Shown here: one piece after another, positions 38,266-46,768 of the stretch | Position numbering within the stretch: position 1 is the stretch's first letter | How the letters are laid out: each line of letters starts with the position of its first letter | Source: Micromonospora halotolerans | GTDB taxonomy: Bacteria > Actinomycetota > Actinomycetes > Mycobacteriales > Micromonosporaceae | Reading direction: 5' to 3' | NCBI RefSeq assembly: GCF_032108445.1 | Contig: NZ_CP134876.1 | Location: forward strand, 1,364,001-1,428,000 | DNA length: 64,000 bases | Program-made: the position numbers and the translations under genes | Notes under the pieces: generated by a model | What the model saw: only the letters and a program-made list of their open reading frames with translations | Databases searched by the model: none | Told to the model about the DNA's origin: nothing

Positions 38266-40527
38266 GTGTCCGAGCCGCCACAGACGCCAGAGGCGCCCCG
38301 ACCCGCTCCGGCGGCCGGGTCCGACGTCACGCCGCACCTGCTCGTCGTGCCCGACGTGGCGGGCGCGCCGCCCGCGGTGCCGTGGCCCGGCCCGGAGGGG
38401 CAGCCCGCCTGGGCGATCCCGGTGGTCGTCCCGCCCGGCACCCGCGGCTACGCGCTGTTCGTGCCGCTGGTGCCCGTGGCGGAGGGCCAGCCGGCCGCGT
38501 CCGCCGAGCAACCGGCCGCCCCGCGGCTGCTGGTCCCCGCCCCCGGCGTGCCCACCCAGGCCACCCCGCCGGCCGTCGAGACCCCGAGCGGCGCGGTCCC
38601 GGCCGATCCCGCCGCCGGCTCGACTTCGACGACCCCGGCGACCGGCCCGGTGCCGAGCCACCCGGCGGCAGCCGGTGCGTCCCCGGCCGGTGCCCGCGGC
38701 GCCGGCACGGCGACCGACGAAGCGGCCACGCCGGCCCCCGCCCCCGCCGGGCAGCCCAGCGCGGACGCCGAGCCCGCACCGGCCACAAAGGTCGCGCCGG
38801 AGCCGGAGCCGGAGACCGAGCCGGAACCGGAGGCCGGCCGCGCCCCGGCGACCTCGACGGCCCCTGCTCCGCCCGCCGCCTCGCCGGCGACGCCGCCCGC
38901 CGCCGGGGCCCAGCCCGCCGCCGTGCCGGCGCCGCCCGCCGCCCCGCCGTACCCCGGGCACGGGGCGCAGCCCTGGGGCGTCTACCCGCCCGCGCCCGGC
39001 TGGACGCCCCGGCCTCGTACCCCCCGCACCTCGTTCCTCGGCGCGCGCTGGCCGGGCCCGAAGCAGGCCACCGGCCGGGCCGTTCCCCTCGCCGTGCTGG
39101 CCGGGGCGCTCGGTGCCGCGTTCTTCGTGCCGCTGAGCCGGGTCGGCATCGGCTGGTTCCTGGGCTGGCTCACGCTGACCCTCGGCGTGCTGGTCGCGGT
39201 GCGCCGGCGCACCGCCGACCTGCCCCGCGCCGAGCGGCTGATCCGTGGCGGGTGGGCGGCGGCGGCGCTGGTCCTGCTCGCCGTGCTGGCGTTCCGCAAC
39301 GCCTGGTGGCTGGTGACGTTCTGCGTGCTCGGCGCGCTGGGCTGCGCCACGCTGGCGATCGTCGGCGGCCGGCTGGTCCGCTCGATCCTGTTCGGCCTGG
39401 TCGCCGCGCCGTTCGCGGCGTTCCGTGGCCTGCCCTGGGTGCGGCGGCACGTCACCGCGTCACCGGAGGCCGGGACGGTCCGCAAGATCACCGGCTCGGT
39501 GGTCGCCACCGTGCTGGTGCTGCTGGTCTTCGGCAGCCTGCTCGCCTCGGCCGACGCGGCCTTCTCCGAGGTGCTCAACGCGATCGTCCCCGAGATCAAC
39601 ATCGGTACGGTGTTCCGCTGGATCTTCCTGGCCGCGGTCGGTGGCCTGATCGCCGTCGCGGCGGTCTACACGCTGGCCGCCCCGCCCGACCTGTCCACCG
39701 TGGACCGGCCGAGCAGCCGCCGGCTGGGCGCGCTGGAGTGGGCGCCGGCCATCGGCGCGCTGACGCTGCTCTTCGCCGGTTTCGTGATCGTGCAGTTCAC
39801 CGTGCTCTTCGGCGGCCAGCGGCACGTGCAGAAGGTCGCCGGGCTGAGCTACTCCGAGTACGCCCGCAGCGGCTTCTGGCAGCTCCTCTTCGTCACCCTG
39901 CTGACCCTGGCCGTGCTGGGCGGGGTGAGCCGCTGGGCCAGCCGCGAGCGGCCGGTCGAGCGTCACCTGCTGCGCGTCCTGCTGGGCCTGCTCAGCGCCC
40001 TCAGCGTGGTCATCGTGGTGTCGGCGCTGTCCCGGATGTGGACGTACCAGAAGGTCTACAGCTTCACCGGCGAGCGGATCTTCGTGATGGCGTTCGAACT
40101 GCTGCTCGGCGCGGTCTTCCTGATGATCCTGGCGGCCGGCGTGCGGTGGCAGGGCCGGTGGATCCCGGGCACGACCGTCGCGCTGGCCGTGGCGATGCTG
40201 CTCGGGCTGGCCGTCCTGAACCCCGAGGACTACGCGGCGAAGCGCAACATCCTCCGCTACGAGCAGACCGGCAAGATCGACGCGTGGTACCTGCGGGCGC
40301 TCTCGGCCGACGCGACGCCCGCGCTGACCCGGCTCCCCGACCCGGTGCGCCGCTGCACGCTGAGCTGGATCGCCGACGACCTGGAGGAGTCCGACCCCTG
40401 GTACGCCTGGAACCTGGGCCGGCACCGGGCCCGCCAGGCCCTCGACCGGGTCGGGCCGGGCGCCATCGGCGGCCCGAAGGACTGCCGCCGGGCCGACCAG
40501 TTCGACCTGCCCAAGTCCCGCCGGTGA
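38266..40527 (+). CDS. Large DUF4173/DUF4153-like membrane protein with Pro/Ala-rich N-terminus
   Basis: A 753-residue protein. Residues 1-265 are an extended low-complexity region rich in Pro, Ala, Glu and Thr (PEPEPETEPEPEAGRAPATS). The rest has about 12 membrane helices with the DUF4173-type segment LYSEYARSGFWQLLFVTLLT in the form GLSYSEYARSGFWQLLF, preceded by a VQFTVLFGG loop and followed by MWTYQKVYSFTGERIFVMAF. A soluble tail of about 110 residues contains RRCTLSWIADDLEESDPWYA. The function of this family is unknown. AAGGAG lies 6 to 7 nt before the GTG start, and a TAGAGT hexamer about 30 nt upstream is a likely -10 element. Confidence 0.82.
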   Translation: MSEPPQTPEAPRPAPAAGSDVTPHLLVVPDVAGAPPAVPWPGPEGQPAWAIPVVVPPGTRGYALFVPLVPVAEGQPAASAEQPAAPRLLVPAPGVPTQATPPAVETPSGAVPADPAAGSTSTTPATGPVPSHPAAAGASPAGARGAGTATDEAATPAPAPAGQPSADAEPAPATKVAPEPEPETEPEPEAGRAPATSTAPAPPAASPATPPAAGAQPAAVPAPPAAPPYPGHGAQPWGVYPPAPGWTPRPRTPRTSFLGARWPGPKQATGRAVPLAVLAGALGAAFFVPLSRVGIGWFLGWLTLTLGVLVAVRRRTADLPRAERLIRGGWAAAALVLLAVLAFRNAWWLVTFCVLGALGCATLAIVGGRLVRSILFGLVAAPFAAFRGLPWVRRHVTASPEAGTVRKITGSVVATVLVLLVFGSLLASADAAFSEVLNAIVPEINIGTVFRWIFLAAVGGLIAVAAVYTLAAPPDLSTVDRPSSRRLGALEWAPAIGALTLLFAGFVIVQFTVLFGGQRHVQKVAGLSYSEYARSGFWQLLFVTLLTLAVLGGVSRWASRERPVERHLLRVLLGLLSALSVVIVVSALSRMWTYQKVYSFTGERIFVMAFELLLGAVFLMILAAGVRWQGRWIPGTTVALAVAMLLGLAVLNPEDYAAKRNILRYEQTGKIDAWYLRALSADATPALTRLPDPVRRCTLSWIADDLEESDPWYAWNLGRHRARQALDRVGPGAIGGPKDCRRADQFDLPKSRR

Positions 40528-40534
40528 GGCCGGT

Positions 40535-40560
40535 GGCGGCCCCGCTCAGTCGGGGCCGCC
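40535..40560. terminator. Convergent hairpin after the DUF4173-like gene
   Basis: The arms GGCGGCCCCG (40535-40544) and CGGGGCCGCC (40551-40560) pair over 10 bp with a 6-nt loop. It overlaps the last codons of the converging VOC gene (stop at 40546). Confidence 0.65.
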
Positions 40561-40887
40561 GCCGAAGCCGATCTCGTTGCCGTCCGGGTCACGGAAGATG
40601 GCCTTGCGGACCCCGTTGTCGTAGGTCTCGCGCTCGGCCGGCGTCAGGCCACGGTCGGCGATCTGCGCGAGACGGGCGTCGAGGTCGGTGACGAAGACGG
40701 TGTGCATGGCGTGCCCGGCGTGCTCGGGACGCACCTCGATGTACACGTAGCGGTGCTCGGCGAGCTCCCACACCGCCTCGGTGTCGTTGGGCAGGAACGA
40801 CGGCGGGGCGCCGAGGAGTCGCTCGTACCAGGCCGCCGCCGCACGGCGGTCGCGGACGGGGACGCCCGCGAACAGATCTACGGTCAT
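40546..40887 (-). CDS. VOC-superfamily (glyoxalase-like) protein
   Basis: A 113-residue vicinal-oxygen-chelate protein: AGVPVRDRRAAAAWYERLLG at residues 7-26, YVYIEVRPEHAGHAMHTVFV in the middle and KAIFRDPDGNEIGFGG at the end, the last being the common VOC metal-site strand. A single beta-alpha-beta-beta-beta pair implies function as a dimer. Substrates of such small VOC proteins vary (dioxygenases, resistance proteins, glyoxalases) and cannot be inferred. TAACAT 6 nt before the ATG indicates a leaderless start. Confidence 0.82.
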   Translation of the reverse strand: MTVDLFAGVPVRDRRAAAAWYERLLGAPPSFLPNDTEAVWELAEHRYVYIEVRPEHAGHAMHTVFVTDLDARLAQIADRGLTPAERETYDNGVRKAIFRDPDGNEIGFGGGPD

Positions 40888-40893
40888 GAGGCC

Positions 40894-40899
40894 ATGTTA
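40894..40899 (-). promoter_or_regulatory. -10 element of leaderless VOC gene
   Basis: TAACAT on the minus strand, 6 nt before the ATG at 40887; no ribosome site. Confidence 0.5.
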
Positions 40900-40976
40900 G
40901 GGATGGGAGGGCGTCTCCTCCGGGACTCAGTCGTGCCAGCGGGCGCGCGCCGGTGGCACCCAGCCGGGGAGCGGGG

Positions 40977-41624
40977 TCATCGCCTCCAGAACAGGAGGTG
41001 GGTGACTCCGCTGGGGCTCGGCACCGACTCGAGGTGGAAGCGGTCGAGAAGCTCGTGGTGGCTCTCCCACAGCCGCTCACCGCGACCGAGGTCGACGGGC
41101 GCGACGGCGATGTGCATCTCGTCGACCAGGTCGGCCTCGAGGAATTCGCGGATGGTGGCGACTCCCCCACCGAGGCGTACGTCCCGGCCGTCGGCGGCCT
41201 GCTTCGCTCGCTTCAGTGCCTCGGCCGGGCTCGCGTCGAGGAAGTGGAATGTGGTGTCCGCCAGGGTGAACGACGGGCGCTCGTGGTGGGTGAGCACGAA
41301 GACCGGCACGTGGAACGGTGGGTTGTCCCCCCACCACCCCTGCCAGTCGTGGTTCTCCCAGGGGCCGCGCTGCGGGCCGAACTTGTTACGGCCCATGATC
41401 TCCGCGCCGATGTTGCGGTCGTAGTCGCGGGTCAGGTAGTCGTCCAGGCCACGGGTGCCACCGGGCTCGGTGCGGTACACGAAGCTGGCGGTGGCGGCAC
41501 GCCAGGCGAACAGGGCGGCGGGGTCCGCGTGACCGAAGGGCCGCTCCAGGCTCTGCCCCTCGCCGGCGCCGAACCCGTCCCGCGACACGGCGAAGCTCTG
41601 CACCCTCAACAGCTGCTGTGGCAC
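40977..41624 (-). CDS. RibD/DHFR-like dihydrofolate reductase family protein
   Basis: A 215-residue protein of the RibD C-terminal / DHFR-like fold: RVQSFAVSRDGFGAGEGQSL at the start, AEIMGRNKFGPQRGPWENHD (the G-R-N/K cofactor loop), VPVFVLTHHERPSFTLADTT, then DVRLGGGVATIREFLEADLV with the GGG nucleotide-binding turn, and DEMHIAVAPVDLGRGERLW. It is a predicted NADPH-dependent reductase of unknown substrate. It is not the essential DHFR, whose folate-pocket residues are missing. GTG start with a GGGG stretch upstream. Confidence 0.85.
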   Translation of the reverse strand: MPQQLLRVQSFAVSRDGFGAGEGQSLERPFGHADPAALFAWRAATASFVYRTEPGGTRGLDDYLTRDYDRNIGAEIMGRNKFGPQRGPWENHDWQGWWGDNPPFHVPVFVLTHHERPSFTLADTTFHFLDASPAEALKRAKQAADGRDVRLGGGVATIREFLEADLVDEMHIAVAPVDLGRGERLWESHHELLDRFHLESVPSPSGVTHLLFWRR

Positions 41625-41743
41625 GAATCCCCCTCCGACGAGCGTCTTGTGGTGGCACCGTACGCCCCACCTGCGACGGGCCGAATGCCCTCACCGGCTC
41701 GGGCCTTGCATCCGGTACCTCGGAGCGGTGTCCGGAATGACGA

Positions 41744-41773
41744 AGGGCGTCCGTCATGTCTGACGAACGCCCT
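41744..41773 (-). terminator. Hairpin downstream of tRNA-Ala
   Basis: AGGGCGT (41744-41750) pairs with ACGCCCT (41767-41773), and GTCA pairs with TGAC inside. It starts 12 nt after the tRNA 3' end on the minus strand. Confidence 0.55.
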
Positions 41774-41785
41774 GATCGCGAAGGG

Positions 41786-41858
41786 TGGAGCCGAGGGGAC
41801 TCGAACCCCTGACCCCCACACTGCCAGTGTGGTGCGCTACCAGCTGCGCCACGGCCCC
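41786..41858 (-). tRNA. tRNA-Ala(GGC)
   Basis: A 73-nt cloverleaf on the minus strand. The acceptor stem GGGGCCG pairs with CGGCTCC, the D arm is GCGCAGCTGGTAGCGC, the anticodon stem-loop is CCACA-CTGGCAG-TGTGG with anticodon GGC (complement of 41823-41825), and the T arm is AGGGG-TTCGAGT-CCCCT. It decodes GCC and GCU alanine codons. The discriminator is A; the CCA end is not encoded. TATAGT about 36 nt upstream is its promoter -10 element. Confidence 0.97.
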
Positions 41859-41893
41859 TTGCGGTCGTCCCCGGTCGCCCGGGCACGGAGAGA

Positions 41894-41921
41894 ACTATAC
41901 ACACGCCGGTTGGCATGGTCA
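41894..41921 (-). promoter_or_regulatory. tRNA-Ala promoter
   Basis: On the minus strand TGACCA (41921-41916) and TATAGT (41899-41894) are separated by 16 nt. Transcription would start about 30 nt before the mature tRNA 5' end. Confidence 0.6.
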
Positions 41922-41947
41922 TCTCGCGGGGGTCCCCGGCCGGTCGC

Positions 41948-42547
41948 TCAGTTCAGGGCCACATCCGGGGGGAAGTGGGCGACCGCCGCCATCATGCCGC
42001 CCTGCCGGCGCAGCACCATCGGCCAGAGGTCGTCCGGGCGGTCGACGAAGGCATCGCCGGGGAGGGCGTCGAGCACGAACCAGGACCCGTCCTCGATCTC
42101 CCGCTCCAGCTGCCCGGCGCCCCAGCCGGAGTAGCCGGCGAAGACCCGGATCCCGCCGACGGCGTCGCGCAGCTTCTCCGGGTCGACCGAGAGGTCGATG
42201 GTGCCCACCGCGCCGGACACCCGGTGGAAGCCCTTGACCGGCTTGATCGGGTGGCGCATCCGGGCCAGGCAGATCGCCGAGTCGGGCTGCACCGGGCCGC
42301 CCTCGAAGAGCACCGCGGGGTGCCGGGCCAGGTCGCTCCAGTCGCCTAGGACGTCGGCCACCGGCACCTCGGTGGCGCGGTTCAGCACCACGCCGAGGGC
42401 GCCGCCGGGTTCGTGGGCGACCAGCAGCACGACGGTGCGGTCGAAGTTCGGGTCCTTCAGCGCAGGCGTCGCGACCAGCAGACGCCCGGTCATGGAATCC
42501 ATGGCTCGGCCACCGATCGCCTGTCCCTCACCCTGCATGTCCGACAC
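41948..42547 (-). CDS. YqgE/AlgH family protein
   Basis: A 199-residue protein with a complete UPF0301 domain: TGRLLVATPALKDPNFDRTV, LLVAHEPGGALGVVLNRATE, VLFEGGPVQPDSAICLARM, IRVFAGYSGWGAGQLEREIE and WFVLDALPGDAFVDRPDDLW. The GYSGWGAGQLE-E block is the family signature. AlgH was first linked to alginate regulation in Pseudomonas; the biochemical role is unresolved. The start is uncertain: the GTG at 42547 or the ATG at 42502, which would begin 5 residues before the conserved domain. Confidence 0.88.
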   Translation of the reverse strand: MSDMQGEGQAIGGRAMDSMTGRLLVATPALKDPNFDRTVVLLVAHEPGGALGVVLNRATEVPVADVLGDWSDLARHPAVLFEGGPVQPDSAICLARMRHPIKPVKGFHRVSGAVGTIDLSVDPEKLRDAVGGIRVFAGYSGWGAGQLEREIEDGSWFVLDALPGDAFVDRPDDLWPMVLRRQGGMMAAVAHFPPDVALN

Positions 42548-42669
42548 CCGTCAGCCGTACGCCGCGACCAGCCGCGCTGTCAACGCCATGCAAGGCACCA
42601 TAGCCTGCGGTCCGCCCGCTGGCTAAGGTCTGACCGGCGGGTGATCGTGCGGGATCGAGGGAGGGTCGG

Positions 42670-43473
42670 ATGGCGGCTACGGCCGAACTGGCGGTGATCG
42701 GCGGGTCGGGCCTCTACGCCCTCCTCGACGGCGCCACCGAGCACGTGCTGGAGACGCCGTACGGGGCGCCGTCGGATCCGATCACCATCGCCGAGGTGGC
42801 CGGCCGGCGGGTGGCGTTCCTGCCCCGGCACGGGCGCGACCACCGCTACCCGCCGCACCTGATCCCCTACCGGGCCAACCTGTGGGCCCTGCGGTCCCTG
42901 GGCGTACGCCAGGTGCTGGCGCCCTGCGCGGTCGGCGGGCTCCGGCCGGAGCTGGGCCCGGGCACGTTCGTGGTGCCGGACCAGCTCGTCGACCGCACCA
43001 GCGGGCGCGTCCAGACCTACTACGACCAGGGCGCCGTGCACGTGTCCTTCGCCGACCCGTACTGCCCGGCCGGGCGGCGGACGCTGCTCGACGCGGCGGC
43101 CGGGCGTGGCGTGCCCACCGTGGACGGCGGGACGGTGGTGGTGGTCGAGGGGCCGCGCTTCTCGACCCGGGCGGAGTCGCGCTGGTTCGCCTCGATCGGC
43201 GGCACGGTGGTCAACATGACCGGTCACCCGGAGGCGGTGCTCGCCCGCGAGCTGGCCCTCTGCTACACCTCGATCGCCCTGGTCACCGACCTGGACGCGG
43301 GTGTCGAGGCGGGCGAGTCGGTCACCCAGGAGGAGGTCTTCCGGGTCTTCGCGGAGAACACCGACCGGCTGCGCGGGGTGCTGCTGGACGCGGTCGCCGC
43401 GCTGCCCGCCGAGCGGGACTGCCCCTGCGGGCGGGCCCTGGACGGGATCAAGCTCCCGTTCCCGCTGCCCTGA
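42670..43473 (+). CDS. mtnP: S-methyl-5'-thioadenosine phosphorylase family protein
   Basis: A 267-residue PNP/MTAP-superfamily enzyme: LAVIGGSGLYALLD at residues 7-20 (phosphate-binding Ser), FLPRHGRDHRYPPHLIPYRA, VLAPCAVGGLRPELGPGTFV, VVEGPRFSTRAESRWFAS, then VVNMTGHPEAVLARELALCY. It catalyses phosphorolysis of methylthioadenosine (or inosine/guanosine) to the free base plus ribose 1-phosphate in purine and methionine salvage. The substrate-discriminating segment cannot be settled by eye. The ribosome site GAGGGAGGG precedes the ATG, and a TAAGGT hexamer about 40 nt upstream is a likely -10. Confidence 0.88.
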   Translation: MAATAELAVIGGSGLYALLDGATEHVLETPYGAPSDPITIAEVAGRRVAFLPRHGRDHRYPPHLIPYRANLWALRSLGVRQVLAPCAVGGLRPELGPGTFVVPDQLVDRTSGRVQTYYDQGAVHVSFADPYCPAGRRTLLDAAAGRGVPTVDGGTVVVVEGPRFSTRAESRWFASIGGTVVNMTGHPEAVLARELALCYTSIALVTDLDAGVEAGESVTQEEVFRVFAENTDRLRGVLLDAVAALPAERDCPCGRALDGIKLPFPLP

Positions 43474-43582
43474 GCGCTGGGAAGCGCCCGAAAAATCACG
43501 CTCGGCCCGATAGATTCGGCTGGTCGGGGAGCTGATCACCGGGCCGTCCCCGGCACGCGCGGGGGACGGGAGGCAGCCGGCG

Positions 43583-45178
43583 ATGGCAACGGTCCGCGAC
43601 ACGACCTACGACCTGCTCCGCGCCCTGGGCCTGACGACCGTCTTCGGCAACCCCGGCTCCACCGAGGAACCCTTCCTGAAGGACTTCCCGGCCGACTTCC
43701 GCTACGTGCACGCGCTGCAGGAGGCGTCGGCCATGGCCATGGCCGACGGCTACGCCCAGGCCACCGGCCGGCCCGCGCACGTCAACCTGCACACCGCCCC
43801 GGGCTTCGGCAACGGCATGGGCAACCTGGTCACCGCCTGGCACAACCGGACGCCGCTGATCGTCACCGCCGGCCAGCAGACCCGGGAGATGCTGCTCATC
43901 GAACCCCGCCTGGCCAACCCCCGGGCGGTCGAGCTGGCCCACCCGTACGTCAAGTGGGCCCACGAGCCGGCGCGCGCGCAGGACATCCCGGCGGCCTTCA
44001 TGCGGGCGTACGCCTCGGCGGTGCAGCCACCGACCGGTCCGGTCTTCCTCTCCCTGCCGATGGACGACTGGGACCGGCCGGCCGACCCGCCGCCGCAGGT
44101 GCGGACGGTGGCGACCCGGATCGCCCCGGACCCGGACCGGCTGCGCGGCTTCGCCGCCACGCTGGCCGCCTCCCGCGCTCCGGCGCTGGTGCTCGGCGCG
44201 GCGGTCGACCGGGCCGACGCCTGGCCGGTCGCCGTGGCGCTGGCCGAGCGGCTGGCCGCGCCGGTCTGGGCCGCCCCGGCGCCGGAGCGGGCCGTCTTCC
44301 CCGAGGACCATCCGCACTTCCGGGGCGTCCTGCCGTACGCCATCGGCCCGCTGGCCGAGGCGTTGCGCGGCCACGACACGGTGCTGGTGGTCGGCGCTCC
44401 GGTTTTCCGCTACTACCCGCACGTGCCGGGCGACTACCTGCCCGACGACGCCCGGCTGCTGCACGTCACCGACGACCCGGACGAGGCGGCCCGGGCCCCG
44501 GTCGGGGAGAGCCTGCTCGGCGACGCCGGGCTGACCATGGCCGGGCTGGTGGAGCTGCTGCCGCCGACGGACCGGTCCCCGCCGCCGGCCCGGGAGGCCC
44601 CGGCGCCGGCCGGGTCGGCCGACCCGCCGAGCGCCGACGCCCTCTTCACCGCGCTGGCCGGGCAGTGGCCGGCCGACGGGGTGCTCGTGCAGGAGTCGCC
44701 GTCCAACCTGGCGGCGCTGCGCCGCCGGCTGCGGATCGGCCGGCCCCGGTCGTATTTCACCATGGCCAGCGGCGGCCTCGGGTTCGGCCTGCCGGCGGCC
44801 GTGGGCATCGCGCTGGCCGAGCGGGACAGCGGGCGCGGCCGGCCGGTGGTCACGGTGATCGGCGACGGCTCGTTCCACTACTCGGTGCAGGCGTTGTGGA
44901 CCGCCGCGCAACTCGGCCTGCCGCTCGCCGTCGTGGTGCCCGTCAACCGGCAGTACGCGATCCTCAAGGCGTTCGCCGAGCTGAAGCACACGCCCGGGGT
45001 GCCGGCGCTGGACCTGCCGGGGCTGGACGTGACCGCGGTGGCGCGCGGCTACGGCTGCGCCGCGGAGGTGGTGGAGTCGCTGGACGGGCTCGGCCCGGCG
45101 CTGGCCACCGCGCTCGCCGCCGACCGGCCGACCGTGCTGCCCGTGCCGATCAGCACCGACGTGCCACGGATCCTGTAG
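43583..45178 (+). CDS. Benzoylformate decarboxylase-like ThDP enzyme
   Basis: A 531-residue ThDP-dependent decarboxylase aligning by eye with Pseudomonas benzoylformate decarboxylase over its length. Catalytic Ser26 (GNPGSTEEP), Glu47 (ALQEASAMAMADGY) and His70 (HVNLHTAPGFGNGMGN) are present, as is the ThDP motif GDGSFHYSVQALWTAAQL ending at VNRQ. The position of catalytic His281 is occupied by Tyr278 (VFRYYPHVPG), with a His two residues later where the reference has Tyr, an apparent exchange. It would decarboxylate an aryl 2-oxo acid (benzoylformate to benzaldehyde in the mandelate pathway), but no other mandelate genes are adjacent. Substrate and efficiency are uncertain. Confidence 0.82.
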   Translation: MATVRDTTYDLLRALGLTTVFGNPGSTEEPFLKDFPADFRYVHALQEASAMAMADGYAQATGRPAHVNLHTAPGFGNGMGNLVTAWHNRTPLIVTAGQQTREMLLIEPRLANPRAVELAHPYVKWAHEPARAQDIPAAFMRAYASAVQPPTGPVFLSLPMDDWDRPADPPPQVRTVATRIAPDPDRLRGFAATLAASRAPALVLGAAVDRADAWPVAVALAERLAAPVWAAPAPERAVFPEDHPHFRGVLPYAIGPLAEALRGHDTVLVVGAPVFRYYPHVPGDYLPDDARLLHVTDDPDEAARAPVGESLLGDAGLTMAGLVELLPPTDRSPPPAREAPAPAGSADPPSADALFTALAGQWPADGVLVQESPSNLAALRRRLRIGRPRSYFTMASGGLGFGLPAAVGIALAERDSGRGRPVVTVIGDGSFHYSVQALWTAAQLGLPLAVVVPVNRQYAILKAFAELKHTPGVPALDLPGLDVTAVARGYGCAAEVVESLDGLGPALATALAADRPTVLPVPISTDVPRIL

Positions 45179-45181
45179 GGG

Positions 45182-46159
45182 TCAGCGGCGTACGACGAGC
45201 GGGGTGCCGCTGGCCACGTCGAGCACCGCCCGGTCGCCGAGGGGCGCCTTCAGCGTGACGGTCAGCGGCTTCATGACCAACTGCATGGTGCACGCCCCGG
45301 TCGAGCGGACCACCCCGGCCCCGAGCACCACGACGTCCTCCCGCTCCAGCACCAGCGGGGTCGGCGGACCGTCGCAGGCGCCCGTGCCGACCCGGTAGTC
45401 GATCCGGTTCCCGTTCACCGCCCGCAGGTCGGTCGCCGCCACGACACCGTCGTCCGCCGGGCGGCTCGGCGCGATCCCCTCCGGCGCGGTCCCGACCGCG
45501 CTGGGCGCCACGGCGAGGCGCGCCACCGGCACCCGGAGGCCCTCCACGGTGAACAGCCAGGCGGGCACGTCGGCCTCGCCCCGGCTGGTCCGCACCGACG
45601 CGCTGCCCAGTGTCACCGCGGTGACCGTCAACGGCACGCACGGGCTGGGCGCCTGGGTGGCCACCCAGCCGTCCGGGCCGGGCTCGATGGTCGGACCGCC
45701 CTTGGGCCGCCCCGGCCCGGGCGTGCTCGGACGGCCCTCGCAGGGAGGTGGGTCGCCCTGGTCGAGCTGGGCGTACGCCTCGGCGGCGCTGACCAGCGGG
45801 ACGCGCAGCGTGCCGTCCGGGAAGCGGATCGTCCCCTCGGCGGGCCGGGCGGTCGGGACAGCGATCTGGTCCCGGTACCAGCCGTTGAGGAAGGCCTGCT
45901 TCGTCTCGTCGTCGAATCCGGGGTCGCCGGTCAGCACGGTGGCCTCGTCGAGCGGGACGTACCCGCTGTGCCACGCGGGCCCGGGGCGCCACGCGTCGGC
46001 CACCTCGGTGGCCCGCTGGTCGAAGGCCTCCCACCGGTGGTCGGGGCCGGAGACCGACGGACCGCCGGCGGCCGGCGGGCCGGCCGGGTCGGCGCCGGGC
46101 GCGGCGCAGCCGGCCAGGACCAGGAGCGGTAGCCCGAGCAGGGCGAGAGAGCGACGCAT
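45182..46159 (-). CDS. Lipoprotein of unknown function
   Basis: A 325-residue protein with a lipoprotein signal: LLGLPLLVLAGCAAPG, lipobox LAGC, with the lipidated Cys at residue 18. The exported part has paired cysteines (PPPCEGRPS, APSPCVPLT, GTGACDGPP, STGACTMQL) and beta-rich repeats (PAWLFTVEGLRVPVARLAVA). I do not recognise a family. It lies 4 bp from the converging decarboxylase-like gene and follows a small helical-protein gene on the same strand after 39 nt. Confidence 0.78.
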   Translation of the reverse strand: MRRSLALLGLPLLVLAGCAAPGADPAGPPAAGGPSVSGPDHRWEAFDQRATEVADAWRPGPAWHSGYVPLDEATVLTGDPGFDDETKQAFLNGWYRDQIAVPTARPAEGTIRFPDGTLRVPLVSAAEAYAQLDQGDPPPCEGRPSTPGPGRPKGGPTIEPGPDGWVATQAPSPCVPLTVTAVTLGSASVRTSRGEADVPAWLFTVEGLRVPVARLAVAPSAVGTAPEGIAPSRPADDGVVAATDLRAVNGNRIDYRVGTGACDGPPTPLVLEREDVVVLGAGVVRSTGACTMQLVMKPLTVTLKAPLGDRAVLDVASGTPLVVRR

Positions 46160-46198
46160 GCCGGTTGGACGCGGGCCTCCCCCGGCCGGTTCCCCCGG

Positions 46199-46651
46199 TC
46201 AGTCCTCCCCGCCCAGGTCGGCCTGGTACGCCTCCCAGAGCAGGTCCGCGCCGCGCTGCCGGTGCCGGTCGAGCGCCCGCAGCAGGTTCCGGGCCTGCTC
46301 CCGCAGTTCCTCGGCGGGCACCGAGGGCAGGCGCACCGCGTGCTGGAGCGCGGCGATGGCCGCCGCGATGGCGGTGTGCTCGCCGGCCAGCAGGCGTACG
46401 CCCCGGTCCAGCCGGGGCGCCTGGTAGAGCAGTTCGGCGTAGAGGCCGGCCGGGCCCTCGGTGAGCCGGACGTGCTCGGCGAAGCCGCGCCGGACCGGGC
46501 CGAGCCGGCCGACCATGTGCTCCCGCCAGCGCGGCTCGGCCGGCGCCGAGGCGAGCGCACGGGCGAGGCTCCGCAGGTCGCCGGGGAGCGGGGGCCGGGG
46601 ATGGGGCACGGCGGTGACGGTGGACGGCTGCTGGATCGGATTGGTGGCCAT
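46199..46651 (-). CDS. Small helical protein, hemerythrin-like layout, unknown function
   Basis: A 150-residue all-helical protein: RWREHMVGRLGPVRRGFAEH, LYAELLYQAPRLDRGVRLLA, GEHTAIAAAIAALQHAVRLP and ALDRHRQRGADLLWEAYQAD. The layout of four helices with scattered His and Glu recalls a hemerythrin-type bundle, but the five-histidine ligand set is incomplete, so iron binding is doubtful. GGGAGG precedes the ATG by 4 nt. It may be cotranscribed with the lipoprotein gene 39 nt downstream. Confidence 0.68.
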   Translation of the reverse strand: MATNPIQQPSTVTAVPHPRPPLPGDLRSLARALASAPAEPRWREHMVGRLGPVRRGFAEHVRLTEGPAGLYAELLYQAPRLDRGVRLLAGEHTAIAAAIAALQHAVRLPSVPAEELREQARNLLRALDRHRQRGADLLWEAYQADLGGED

Positions 46652-46768
46652 GGCACCTCCCGCGCTGCTGCGCTACCGCGTACAGCGATGGTGAACCCGG
46701 GTTCCCGAGCTGTCCAGGAGGGGTGGAAGCCTCATCTGCCCCATCCGCCCCGGCGGCCACAGGGGCCT

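Noticed and set aside
41744..41858. Integration (att) site at the tRNA-Ala 3' end
   Set aside because: No integrase gene and no repeated tRNA 3' segment occur in the window.
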